Shown one piece after another: positions 44,331-54,629 of a DNA stretch of 64,000 bases. The DNA is taken from contig NC_070569.1 in NCBI RefSeq assembly GCF_026914185.1, positions 310,001 to 374,000 on the forward strand. The letters run 5' to 3'. Numbering within the stretch: the first letter of the stretch is position 1; every line of letters starts with the position of its first letter. The DNA comes from Puccinia triticina (taxonomy: Eukaryota; Basidiomycota; Pucciniomycetes; Pucciniales; Pucciniaceae). The notes under the pieces were generated by a model. That model ran no database searches, was not told the origin of the DNA, and worked only from the letters and a program-made list of their open reading frames with translations. The position numbers and the translations under genes were made by a program.

Positions 44331-45485
44331 TATCTATCAATCCTCCACTTTCCAGGCCGCCTCTTTTGCGGGATCCTTGTAAAACACCGTTAACCCCAAA
44401 TCCGCCTCTTTTTGAACCTACAGATAAAATTGCTGAAGAAAGATTAAAACTTATTAACTTTGGGCCTCCGGATTGGTTATCAGACAAAGAATGCAATTTA
44501 TTTTGTAATGTTATCAAAATCTGAAAGAAAGTGCTAGCCTTCACGGAGTCAGATTGTAGAATACTCAAGCATCCTTACAGTAAACCATATGTAATACCAG
44601 TTATTCCGCACAATCCGTGGCAATTAAAACCCATACCAATTCCGGGACCTATTAAAGAAACATTTATTGAATTAATTTGAGAGCGGCTTTGAACCGGTCT
44701 TTATGAGCAATCATTTTCTAGTTATTCTAGTCACGTCTTTTGTGTCAAGAAGCAGGACGAAAATTATTGAATTGTACACGACTTACAATGGTTAAATAAA
44801 GTTACTATTCAAGATACAGGACTTCGGCCGTCAACGGAGGATCTAATTCAATCATTTCCGGGCCGTGCGTGCTATGGTTTAGGCAACATAATGGGCGGAT
44901 ATGATGAAAGAGAATTAGCGCCTGAATCCCAGCCATTAACTACATTTGAGACACCATTAGGGCGGTTTCAACTTACAAGATTACCTCAGAGCGCCACAAA
45001 TTCCATTGCGGTTTATCAAGCCAAAATGATGTGGATTCTCCAACCGGAAATTCCACAGTACGTTGGTATTTTTATTGATGAAGGCGGCATTAAAGGACCG
45101 GAGTCAGATTATAATGGCGAAACATTAGAAGAAAATCCGAAAATTAGGTGTTTTATTTATGAGTATGCGGTAACTTTAGAAAGAATATTATTCAGAATGG
45201 AAGAGGCGGGACTTACAATTTCAGCTAAAACAATTGCCGGCTGCGTACCAGCGTTGGATCTAGTTGGACACGTTGTATGTAAAGAAGGCCGGCGAATTTT
45301 GAAGAAGAAATTGAATAAAGGCAAAACCTGGCCAATTCCAAAGAATGTAACTGAAGTTAGAGGATTTTTAGGTGTATGTGTATATGTACAAATGTTCATA
45401 AAAGACTTTTCAAAAGTAGTGGCACCTCTTCGTAAACTTACTTGGAAGGACGCGGCTTGGGAATGGTCGACAGCTTGTCAGGAAT
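44331..45485 (+). pseudogene. element C right copy, reverse transcriptase
   Basis: The protein resumes after LTR D (LSINPPLSRPPLLRDP...), with stops at TGA in VIKI*KKVLAF, TGA/TGA in ELI*ERL*TGLY and TGA in ENY*IVHDLQWLN. From 44891 it is open: GRFQLTRLPQSATNS, then FIDEGGIKGP where the family has a Y/F-x-DD catalytic pair (here D-E), then ITVEVRGFLGV-type thumb and KVVAPLRKLTWKDAAWEW. The stop codons and the changed catalytic aspartate mean it is dead. Confidence 0.8.
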
Positions 45486-46425
45486 TGTCAGCGCCAGTCT
45501 CTTATGTGACTTGGTGCTGATGGGATTTTGTTTGCGGTCCGCTGCGGTTATGTAGCGAAAGCAAGCTTAGTGGGTCACACTATAGCCTAAAGGCCAGTGG
45601 AAAGAAGTCCTACTCGACGCCGGAAGGCGGAGGGACTGGCACCCTTACATATGTAAGGGGACGCGGCAAAAATCAGCCAAGCGCCGTTGCGTATAAGGAG
45701 TAGCTCACTTATCTTCTGGGTTACAGGTGTGATAATAACACCTGTACCTAAGGGAAGGATACACAAAGAGAGGAGAGGAGCTGTAAGAGAAGAAGAAGGT
45801 TATTAGATTATGTAAAACACCACTCACTGTAATTTCAGTAAGGTACACGGGTTTGTATGGCAATAATCTTGGTGGGAGAATCTCTACAGGTAAGAGACCT
45901 CCTTTAATATTGCAGGGATCAGCTCCCTCCTTTGAGTCAAGGACCTGAGGGATCCTTAATTCCAAGGAGAGGAGTGATCACGGAATTCAGAAGGGGATTT
46001 ACATAAAAATGTGTAATCAATGTGAAATAAGGTTAATTACATATTCAAAAGAGTGTGATATGTAGTAAATACATAATAATAGTACATTGGAATAAAAGGC
46101 ACAGAATTAATGTAATGACAGGGAATTGAACTCTTGACTTCATGTACATGAGTCAATTATTAGAATGGTCTTTAACCATTAGGTTATAAGACATGTACTA
46201 TGCATTTATGGTGTTCAAAGTTGGTTTGCATAATTTTATGCATGCATAAGTCATAAAATCATAAAATCTTTTTTGCAGGGGATATGACTGTCTGATTATG
46301 TAATACAAAATTTCCTCACCAAAATATTTTTATGATTTTATGATTTATGCATGCATAAAATTATGCAAACCAACTTTGAACACCATAATTGTAGACACAT
46401 GGACTCACTGTCTCAGTGTCTGACA
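45486..46425. mobile_element. solo LTR E1 (TSD GGAAT) with nested MITE
   Basis: TGTCAGCG...GTCTGACA, flanked by GGAAT at 45481-45485 and 46426-46430. Removing it with one duplication gives CQE|SFNALKRIV in the element C frame. It is homologous to E2 (38095-40279) on the opposite strand. On the minus strand it holds a tRNA-like module near 46,100-46,195 (TAACCTAATGG, CTCATG, AGTTCAATTCC). Confidence 0.92.
46207..46387. mobile_element. 181-base hairpin MITE, TSD ATT
   Basis: Starts TATGGTGTTCAAAGTTGG and ends with its mirror. About 45 bases on each side pair, including ATGCATGCATAA. ATT lies at 46204-46206 and 46388-46390. LTR E2 has the uninterrupted site (GCATTGTAG on its minus strand). Non-coding. 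Confidence 0.88.
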
Positions 46426-46925
46426 GGAATCCTTCAACGCGCTAAAGAGGATTGTTGGTAAAGATATCCAAGTTTGTTAAAGCCTCTGAATCACAAAACA
46501 AAACTTCAAGGGTTTCCCCTACAAATCTTCAAAAATCACAAAAAAAAATCAAGGGTTTCCCCTTTACAACCTCCAGGAAAAAAAGATGAGGGTTTTTCCC
46601 TTTACAAATGCCAAAATGAACAATATCACAACAACCAAAAACAGAGCAACAATCTGCACCCAGCCACCTAACATCAGCAAGCTGATGCACCGTGGCCCAC
46701 CATCCATCCCTGTCTAGCAGGGTTAAAAAATGGTGAGAAGATGACCCCCAGCGCGCCGCATTGAAGGCATTATGCAAAGGGGGGTCAACGAGTGTAGCCC
46801 CTCAAACTGCACAAGTGCAACAGCGGAGGGGGTGAGGACAAACTGCACGCTGGAAGTAAAGCGGCAGAGGACGCCCTGGGGATTATCCAAACACAAAAGC
46901 ACACCTTTTATATTCATCACCCAAG

Positions 46926-48652
46926 ATCTACCATTGGCTAGCCCAATCTACATAGGCTTAATCTTCCGCCTTGACCAGCCTCAACCCGTGTCAGCAGCAC
47001 TTGGCCTTGACAATGGCGCCACCGCCACGTCCCTATGACACCAGCACCACACCTGCCCCATGTCGCTATTGATACCAGGAAGACTCTTATTGGTGGGCCC
47101 GCAAACGATGGCAAACAGTCTTACAACCAGACCACATGTATTTTGTGTAGTGGGTTCTACTTGCAGGTTACTGTCTCGGATCAGGCTGAAAATTCAGCCA
47201 CAACGTTGGCAAGGCAATCTGCCAATTCTGGTACGTTGCCTCTCCTCTGAGTCTCCTCCTCCGCGCGCGTGCCTGACACTGACAGCCTTGGCCCTTCTCT
47301 CTCTCTGTGTCTGGGTCCAGCTGACCGTACGCTCCCGAGCATCCCGTATCCTCCCCCTCACCGTACCACCGAGCATCTTCTGCCGCTGCCGCTGTTACCC
47401 TTGAAGCACAGCCGTTCTAAGGGCTCCAGCCAGCCCGACCTATCCCTCCATCAATGGAAGACAATCCTGATCTCATTAAGCCTAAAGAATGGTCATCCAG
47501 CACCAAAGCGCAGCCACTTCCACCCCTGACTCATCTCTTTCGGACACACAAACGCCCACTCAGCCTCCTCCCCTCTCTGGCCGAAAAAATCATACCCACG
47601 CCATTCTTCAAGTCCTCCAGAAGACCCCCTTAGTACATTTATTGGGAAGACCCAAACCATGATTTCCAAGCACACAAGCAGATACCATTCAAGCGCAAAA
47701 ACAAAAAGTATGTCAAGGAGGAGGCCCACGCGGAGGTCAACAACACCGCCAGCAAGCAGGACAAGCCGACACTGCTCGAGCGGATGAAGTCCGAGAACCC
47801 AAGTCTGCACCCCATCTGGCCCAAGATCCTCCGCTCCCGCAACTCACTCACCCACAATATGGCCGCCAGGCAGCTTTCCCCTCATGGGAGAGGCTGCAAC
47901 TTCGACCAGGCGGAGGGCCTTGGCAATTGACTCCAGAGATACAACACAGTGGTCGATCTGGCTTGGAAACCTGCAGCTCGCCTTTGGCGGCACGTTTGGC
48001 CAGCACGGCCACCATCGCCGGCAGGGCGCGACGATGACGGGCAGCAGCACGCTCAGCCGGCCCGCCAGCCTCGCCAAGCGCATCTCCATCTTCCTCCACC
48101 CGCACACTCACAGCCCTGCCGAGAAACCCAGTGAACCAGCGCCCTCTGAGCCTCCTCCTCCTACCCAGCCTTCCCCCAACTCCCCGCTAGTTGGAACTCT
48201 TGACCCCCAAATCAACTCTCAGGACAAAATCCAGGAAATCACATCCACCCATCACCACCCTTCTTCTCCTTTGCCGCCCTCTCCATGAGATATCTTGCCC
48301 CCTCTACTTTTCTTGACCAACCCTCCCACCATCCTTGACCTCCTCCTTCTGTCACTCTCTCCACTAACACCCTCACGAAGATCTTCTTTCTCACAACCCT
48401 TTTTCAATCGTTCTTTTGCTTCGTTTATGGGGTCGGTCGTTGTCCGTGCTGTGAATAATATATACGCTGCAACGGAAGCAACCCGGCCAGAAACGGACGA
48501 CCAGCCATCAGGCCGGCGGCGGCACGCGCGGACCGAGACCAAAACGACAGGCCGGCACAGTATCAGCATTACGACCGCTATCAGCCCTCACAGTGCTCGA
48601 CAACATCACAGGTTGGAAAACCCCGACTCGCTCGGTCTCTGTCTGGTGGCCT
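46926..48652 (+). other. Helitron H2 interior, unrecognised gene-like DNA
   Basis: GC-rich and Pro/Ser-coding in several frames, unlike the retroelement DNA around it. Frames such as 47884-48288 are open but show no domain and no clear splice pattern. Given the CBS fragment next to it, this is probably another captured host fragment. I cannot name it. Confidence 0.4.
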
Positions 48653-49553
48653 AGCTAATCCCTACATTCTGCACCCGATCACAGTCGCAGATGCATCTCA
48701 GCTCTGTGCAGCTAAACGGACCGATTGCGTCCTGGTAGTCGACGAGGACTAGCATCTACACAGGATCTTTACTGCCAAGGACCTGGCATTCAGGGTCAAT
48801 CTTCCCATTCCGATCCGATTCAGCCCGTCAAAATGAGCTTTCTCCCCTATCTATTTGTCTCGCAGGTGATCGGAGATGGAATGGATCCCCACACGACCCC
48901 TGTCTCGGCGATCATGACCCGCGACCCGATGGTCACCATTGACACCACCTCGGCCACTGAAGCACTCACAAAAATGGTCACCAGAGGATTCAGGCACTTG
49001 GTATTCCACCCCATCTCTCACCAGGAAGAGAGAAAGACAAGAAAAATATAACGTGTTTCGGTCATCCAGCCGGTCTGTAACGATGAAGGAGACATGATCG
49101 GACTGTTGGATATCACCCAAGTATTCTACGAGTTGCTCAAGAAGCTCGAACGGGCCTGCTGCTCCTCGCAAAAGCTCTACGATCCAATTGAGGGGGTCCA
49201 GTCGGAGTTTAGCAACGGGATGCGCGGGGCGACGCCGGGGGCAGTGAACCCGCTGATGGTGTACGTTGAGGCGCTCCGGAACAAGATTTCCTCCCCCGAT
49301 CTGGGCTTGATCCTCGATGCCCGGACGAGCGCGGCAACGGTGGGCGTGAAGACAAGCGTCAAGGACGCTGCCATCCTCATGCGCATACCACACCACCGCC
49401 GTCTGTGTGATGGAGAACGACGGCAGGTGGATCGCTGGGATCTTCACCAGCAAGGATATTGTCCTCCGCGTCATCGCCGCCGGGCTTGATGCCCGCACCT
49501 GCAGCGTTGTCCGGGTCATGACCCCTCACCCGAGACGGCCCTTCCAAGCCTGA
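48653..49553 (+). pseudogene. captured CBS-domain protein gene fragment
   Basis: Plus-strand pieces: ADASQLCAAKRTDCVLVVDED, then an in-frame TAG, then HLHRIFTAKDLAFR. A GT...CAG intron (48795-48865) leads to VIGDGMDPHTTPVSAIMTRD and ATEALTKMVTRGFRHL. A second intron follows, then VIQPVCNDEGDMIGLLDI and FYELLKKLERA, and a repeat of the pattern further on (AAVCVMEN-type, IFTSKDIVLRVIAAGLD, VVRVMTP). This is the paired-CBS architecture of adenosine-nucleotide-sensing proteins. Damage: TAG near 48,750, a two-base deletion type frameshift near 49,386 and another frameshift near 49,535. The retained introns show it was captured as genomic DNA. The start and the true C-terminus are missing. Confidence 0.82.
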
Positions 49554-50076
49554 GCATCCTCTGCGCAAAATGTGTCTCTCTCTCCGCCCTATAATCTGTC
49601 ATTATTTTTGTTTGTGTTGTTGTTTCTGTGGTGTGGTGTGAGCGCTTCTGTGCTTTATGTACTATTTTGTGTCCTCTTTTGGCGCCGATCCCCCCCTCCA
49701 ACCTTCCCACCTCCCAAAAAAGCACCCTTAATTCTCTCTTTGATCTTATTACATTTACTGCCGCTTTGTTATGCTCATTCCTCTTTTTTTTTGGTGATCA
49801 AGTGCCTGACACCGCACATTCCCCACATCTTTTTTCTCTCTCTATTTTATTTCTGGTAGTTTTCCTGTCATGATTCATTGCATGGACCGCGCGCATTAAA
49901 ATTTATTGTGTCTTACTGTCACCATCACTTTTGGTAAAGGCTACCAAGGAATACACTTGAGGCGAGCCCCTTTGCGGGTGCATGAGGGGCCATGCTAGGA
50001 CATATAGCTGGTTGATGGGGATGGCAAGGGGTCAGACAAATACCCTGAACTTGCAGCGGCGTAGCCGCCTTGGACT
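49554..50076 (+). other. Helitron H2 3' part
   Basis: T/C-rich sequence after the CBS fragment (possibly its 3' flank), then about 150 bases leading to the terminal hairpin. No gene seen. Confidence 0.5.
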
Positions 50077-50885
50077 CTAGTTACTCTTAAAAAACTAGAT
50101 TACGGAGAAAATGCAGGTAAAGTTAAATTATCAGTTGATTCAAGCGTCATTGCGGCGGTCACGGTTCTAACGCAGGAAGATGACAAAGATAAGGACAGAC
50201 CTGTCTTATATGAATCCATAGTTTTCTCTAAGCGCGAGTCTAGTTATTCCCAATCAAAACTCGAGCTCTGTGGAGTATCTAAAATACTTAAGAAACTACA
50301 GACAGTATCATGGGGTCAACATTTCCAGTTACACGTTGACGCTAAGTGCTTAATTAGATTTCAAGAGAACTGGATTTACCGTTATGGAGTGCCAAAAACA
50401 GTCGTGGTAGATGGTGGATCTGAGTTTGGAGCTCAATTTCAAGAATCACTTAAAAAATTAGATATTGAAGTTAAAGTCACGACTCCATACTATCCTGAAG
50501 CTAACGGCATGGTGGAGCGCGGACATCAAGCGATAAAAGACACTTTAGTTAAAATTTGTGGTACAGAAGGCAAAAAGTGTTGCCTTCTTCTTCCGCTAGT
50601 ACTCTTTGCGGATAGAATATTGACGAAGAGAACTTTGGGGTATACTCCTTTTGAGCTTGTTTTTGGACAACAAGCTATTTTACCGCTAGATTTAGAACTG
50701 GAAACATTTCTAGGGATCGATTGGGAACTGGTAAAGACGACTCAAGAGCTTCTAGAGGCTCAAGTACTTCAATTACGCCGGCGGGATAAGATTTTACAAC
50801 AAGCTCATTCACATTTGTTAAGGTCTAGGAAGCAGGCTACTGAGTATTGGAATGATAAGAAAAAGCCTAGAAAATCATTACAAGA

Positions 50886-51013
50886 TGTAGAGAGAGTAAA
50901 AGGAATAGTGCGGACAGGGGGAATCGAACCCGCATCTCCCCGATGCATGCTGGGTTGCTCTACCGTTGAGCTATATCCAGGTGTGAGGTGTACCAACATA
51001 TACTACCTCTACA
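50886..51013. mobile_element. 128-base LTR-like insert carrying a tRNA-like Pol III unit, TSD CAAGA
   Basis: Starts TGTAGAGAG and ends CCTCTACA (7-base inverted ends, TG...CA as in LTRs). CAAGA is at 50881-50885 and 51014-51018. Excision joins LQ|EKDLVLVYN in frame. The inside is almost entirely a tRNA-like sequence on the minus strand with intact A and B boxes. Its size and ends suggest the solo LTR of a terminal-repeat retrotransposon in miniature. A SINE would lack the inverted ends, and a plain tRNA insertion would lack the TG/CA ends and the duplication. Confidence 0.85.
50910..50980 (-). tRNA. tRNA-like sequence (Ala-type TGC anticodon position), imperfect
   Basis: The minus strand folds as a cloverleaf: D arm GCTC-AACGGTA-GAGC is perfect, the anticodon arm CCCAG-CATGCAT-CGGGG has one mismatch and lacks the usual U before TGC, the T arm GCGGG-TTCGATT-CCCCC has one mismatch, and the acceptor pairs 5 of 7 including two G-T pairs. 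A box TAGCTCAACGG (50963-50973) and B box GGTTCGATTCC (50920-50930) match consensus. TTTT at 50898-50901 would end Pol III transcription. It is probably not a functional tRNA, but probably a functional promoter. Confidence 0.65.
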
Positions 51014-51235
51014 CAAGAAAAAGATTTGGTTTTAGTTTATAATAAAAGTTTAGATTCTCAATATGGGAAACTCTTTGAGAATAATTGGAACGGTCCTTAC
51101 CAAATTTGTTGGCAATTTCCAGGAGGATCCTACAAACTGGAGGAGCTAAATGGTGCGGTTTTATCTAGAAAACTAGAGGCCAAGGCGGCTTCGCCGCTGC
51201 AGGTTTATGCCAAAACTCCTGGCTCCCACTGATGC

Positions 51236-53180
51236 AGTGGGTCAATAGTTCACAAATCTGTCAAACTGGAATTTCATCTTTATGGGCTAAACACACTTTG
51301 ATGGCTCAGATCCAAACCAAACATATCCCACATGAATGAAACTTGATTTATAATAATGAAACTTTTTCTCTTGAAATGAATGGATGCAGAGACATGAATA
51401 TTTAAGCTTGTTGTTGCTATGTAGATTTTTTCAACCCCACAGCCTTAGAGGATCAAGAAAATGGCATTTTTAAACTTCCTGTAGCAGCATCATTTCCCAT
51501 TGGGTGATTGGTATTTGGGGAAAAAAATACACACAGCATAAATCCTTCTATAATCTTTAGAGGCCAAGGTAGCTTTTCCACTGTAAACAAAAGTTCAAAA
51601 GCCCTTGCTTGTCTCCATTGGAGCATTGGCATGTAGTAAAACTCCCCTCCTATGACCAAAACTACTACACATTAGTTTAACCTCCCATGCAATTAATTTT
51701 TTTGGCTTGATTTTTTGGTGATTTCTCCAATATCCCAATATCGTTCACAGCTCAAATTAGTCTTCAAACTTTTCTCAGATTATTTCTACCAATCTTGCCA
51801 TCAAAGTGTCTCTGGAAGGCCCTTGGCTTCATATCAATTTCAAAATTAGAATTAAACTTTTATCAAGAATGTTCAATCACAAATAAACCCATCCTTGAAC
51901 CAACTCTGTAACTTAATTTTGACAAGTATTAATGTGACAAGTATCAACCATGAGCATCTTTGTTCAAGCTAACAAGAACCCAAGGTTAATTTCTTACAAT
52001 GCAATCACTCAAAACAGATACATCACAATTTGACACAGATTTATAGGAAAGCTGGAGGTCAGGATGGAGGGCTGGTGTGGATGAACTTTCCATGAAAGCT
52101 TTGAATGTGCTTGAAGCTTCATTTGCCTTTGGGCTTGACCTTAGACTTGGCAAATTTTATAATTCCCACCAAAGGGAAAAAGATTTCTTTAGCAGGCACT
52201 TCACCTTACCACCAACCAACTTCTCATGGTCTTGCTGAATGTTAACTTGTTCAATAAAACTGTCTCTGGCGCTGCGGTGCTCCATTCCAAACCATAAGTA
52301 GTATTATATTGCTTTCTTTTACATATATTCATCATTACATTGAACATTTCCCCATAAACCTTCACAAATACCTCATTATTATTGCATATTCAGATTCTAC
52401 ATCAAATTTCACATATAGTCCCTCATACATAGTATACCCTTATCTTCAATGGTTCAGTAGTTATAGAGGATATAAGACTTACAGATAATCTACAGTCTTC
52501 ATTAGTTACAATACTCAATTCATTAGTAACTTACTTGAATCATTACAGTACATTACTTTTACATAATTACTTTCACATCCTAAACCCTTTACATACATTC
52601 CTCATTATGTACTATGGCTATTATACACATTACATCATTAGATCTGTGCTTACCTCTTTCAGTAGTGCTCATCATTACAAGTTGTTACTATGTTCTCATC
52701 ACTTTTCCCCATTAGTACATTCTTTTATTCCCATAACCAGCATTCCCTTTTCAGCATTGCTCATCATTACATACTGTTACTATGTTCACATCACTCTTCC
52801 TCATTTGTACAACCTTCATTCTCATAGCCAGAACTCTTCATTGTCTGTGCTCATCCCTCCTTACTATAAGAATTGTCTTCCCCCCCCCTCACTTGTACCT
52901 TATGCAGAGAAATATATACAGAATTTATAGATAATTTTGGATACAGAAATTATAAGTCCCCCACTCTCATCAATCCTCCATCTCTCTTACCCTCAGTAGT
53001 CAGTAGTTAAAGCTCATAGTACTAGCTCCTAAGATCAAGCAGAAATCAGCCACACCTTTTCTTCTTTTTTCTTAGTGTCACTCTCATCCCCTCAGCATTA
53101 GTCAGGAAGGCAGCCTCATCAGCACCCTTGCATAGCTTACATTAGTACTAGTGTTGCTATCCATTTACCTTCCAAGCTCT
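51236..53180 (-). other. Helitron H3 3' half, AT-rich, no gene
   Basis: AT-rich, with stretches of CATTAC/TTCATTACA-like low complexity at about 52,300-52,900. No frame with domains or splice structure was found. Confidence 0.5.
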
Positions 53181-54629
53181 ATTCTCCCCTTTGAGTAGTT
53201 CCACAGCGCACGCTATGACGATACTCTCCATGGGCGCTCGCTGGACTTCCACCTCAAAGGCTCAAGTGTATGATGACACCCCACAAGCGCGGCATGGACA
53301 GGGGCATCCATGGGGCGCCCAAGCTGGTACATACTCCAATCTGGGGGTGGGGTCTGGCTTGACAGCTCAGACAAAAAGACGAGGGCGGGGCGAACTCCCG
53401 TTGCAGTTGAGCATTGCAAGCTGTGTCCCTGCTGACTATGCCAAGGAAGATCTCCGTGCCAACAGGACAATGGGCTATGTGGTATAAACCTCATAACTTC
53501 GCAACTTGACGGTCCTAGGAATCAGTTTTACGTCAAAGTCCTTAGTTTTCTTGTGAGCACATGTGGGTAGAGTGCAATGGAGGAGAACGCGCGCCGCATG
53601 AACACATCACATCGCCTCCAACTACCTTCTTGGTTTGTTTGACAGAGTCAGGATGGATCCCAAGCCTCTGTTCACACATCCCTCTGGAGGAGATGAAGAT
53701 TGAGGAACATTGAAAACCCAAGAATTCAACTGAAACTGCAGTAGTGCGGTCAGTACAGAGTGCAGCTGAGAAAGCCTGGCAAAGCCGTGTGTTCGACCCT
53801 GCACGCAGTCAGTTAATTCTTTTGCCGGGGGCGGCAATCCTTTCCCCCCCGGTTGTTGGACATAAGGCGACGCATGTGGGGCGTCACCCCACTCGCCACA
53901 TGGGCGTATAGCGAGCGCCCGTGGAGGGTATGGTCACAGCGCGCCACTGAGGCATACATACACCGCGGGGCGGTCGAGTCGCCCCAGAAACCATCAGTGG
54001 GGCGCCCCCGTGACCCAGCCATCAGGCGGCGACGCTGGTTCAACCCTAGGAGCACCGCCCCACAGGCGCCCCCAACGACGACCTTGGGACCGTCAGGGAG
54101 GTCCCAGGGGCCTCCCAAGTGGGTCACCCCGAGGCCGCCGCACTCCAAAAGGGCGGACTTGGGTCGCCACGCCGGTTCGGCCATGGGATGCCCCTGTCCC
54201 ATGGTCGACGCGTTGGGGGTCGCATAAAAAGGCGATTTGAGGGGCGGCGCAATCGCGCGACAGGGTGGCACCCATGTCGACAAGACTTGGCGACTGCGAG
54301 GCCCCAAAGGGGCGGGTTGTGAGCGTCTAGTGAGACGTATACGGGGCTTCCACCTGAGGGCCCAACCGGTCGGCCATAATCCGCATAACTGACAGGCGAG
54401 CTGGACGACAGGGCAGGCGTGCCGGAGGCGTACGACGGTCGGTTCACCTATTGGCCCAATGTGACAGCAGGCGCGGCGCTCAGACAAACAGGGGACGCTC
54501 ACTTGGGGGCACGAGGCAGGGTAGAATAGATCCCGGTGGGCTTGTGGTCCCAGTTGGGGCAGGCATCATGGGTCAGCCGCATACAAGATTCATGGGTATT
54601 TGGTCTTATTCATTGCATGTTGTTAATAA
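53181..54629 (-). other. Helitron H3 GC-rich interior
   Basis: Abruptly GC-rich, with many GGGGCGCC, GGCGTC/GACGCC and CACATGGGCG motifs on both strands. Long frames exist on both strands (for example 54502-53813), as expected from high GC alone. The same style of sequence borders the copia element (55,850-56,136 and 61,406-61,640) and occurs in H4. No gene is supported. Confidence 0.45.

Larger units (their letters stand above)
46467..50080 (+). mobile_element. nonautonomous Helitron H2
   Basis: 5' TCCAAGTTTGTTAAAG (46467), preceded by A. 3' GCGGC-GTA-GCCGC hairpin, then CTAG (50077-50080), followed by T. Rejoining A46466 with T50081 restores GKD|ITLKKLDYG in element C. The first about 450 bases (CAAGGGTTTCCCCT repeats, then CCATCCCTGTCTAGCAGG and GTGCAACAGCGGA) match the 5' parts of H3 and H4. 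The interior is GC-rich and holds a broken CBS-domain gene (48653-49553). It encodes no transposase, so it would depend on RepHel of an H1-type element. Confidence 0.93.
50081..51172 (+). pseudogene. element C right copy, RNase H and integrase
   Basis: Reads ITLKKLDYGENAGKVKLSVD and YSQSKLELCGVSKILK (RNase H), then HVDAKCLIRF joins abruptly to ENWIYRYGVPKTVVVDGG in mid-integrase. The RNase H end, the integrase zinc domain and the first catalytic Asp are therefore missing, although the frame is kept. The second Asp (VVDGGSEF) and the Glu (NGMVERGH) are present. It continues through FELVFGQQAILPLDLE to WNDKKKPRKSLQ, is interrupted by the 128-base insert, and resumes EKDLVLVYNKSLDSQYGKLF...NGAVLSRK up to Helitron H3. 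Confidence 0.85.

Noticed and set aside
45498..50080. Helitron H2 starting at TCTCTTATG (45498)
   Set aside because: This gave a workable but imperfect joint. Solo LTR E1 (45486-46425, TSD GGAAT) explains that sequence better, and the true H2 start at 46467 shares TCCAAGTTT with the other Helitrons and restores GKD|ITLKK exactly.
50910..50980. A functional host tRNA-Ala gene
   Set aside because: Mismatches in acceptor, anticodon and T stems and the missing U before the anticodon make a working tRNA unlikely. The promoter boxes remain intact.
51180..51235. Integrase tail continuing KLEAKAASPLQVYAKTPGSH
   Set aside because: These residues are read from the Helitron H3 3' hairpin. The real continuation is at 62095 (YVAVHVKC).
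53813..54502. Long open frames on both strands in the GC-rich part of H3
   Set aside because: Stop codons are rare in GC-rich DNA. No domain, splice structure or biased codon use supports a gene.
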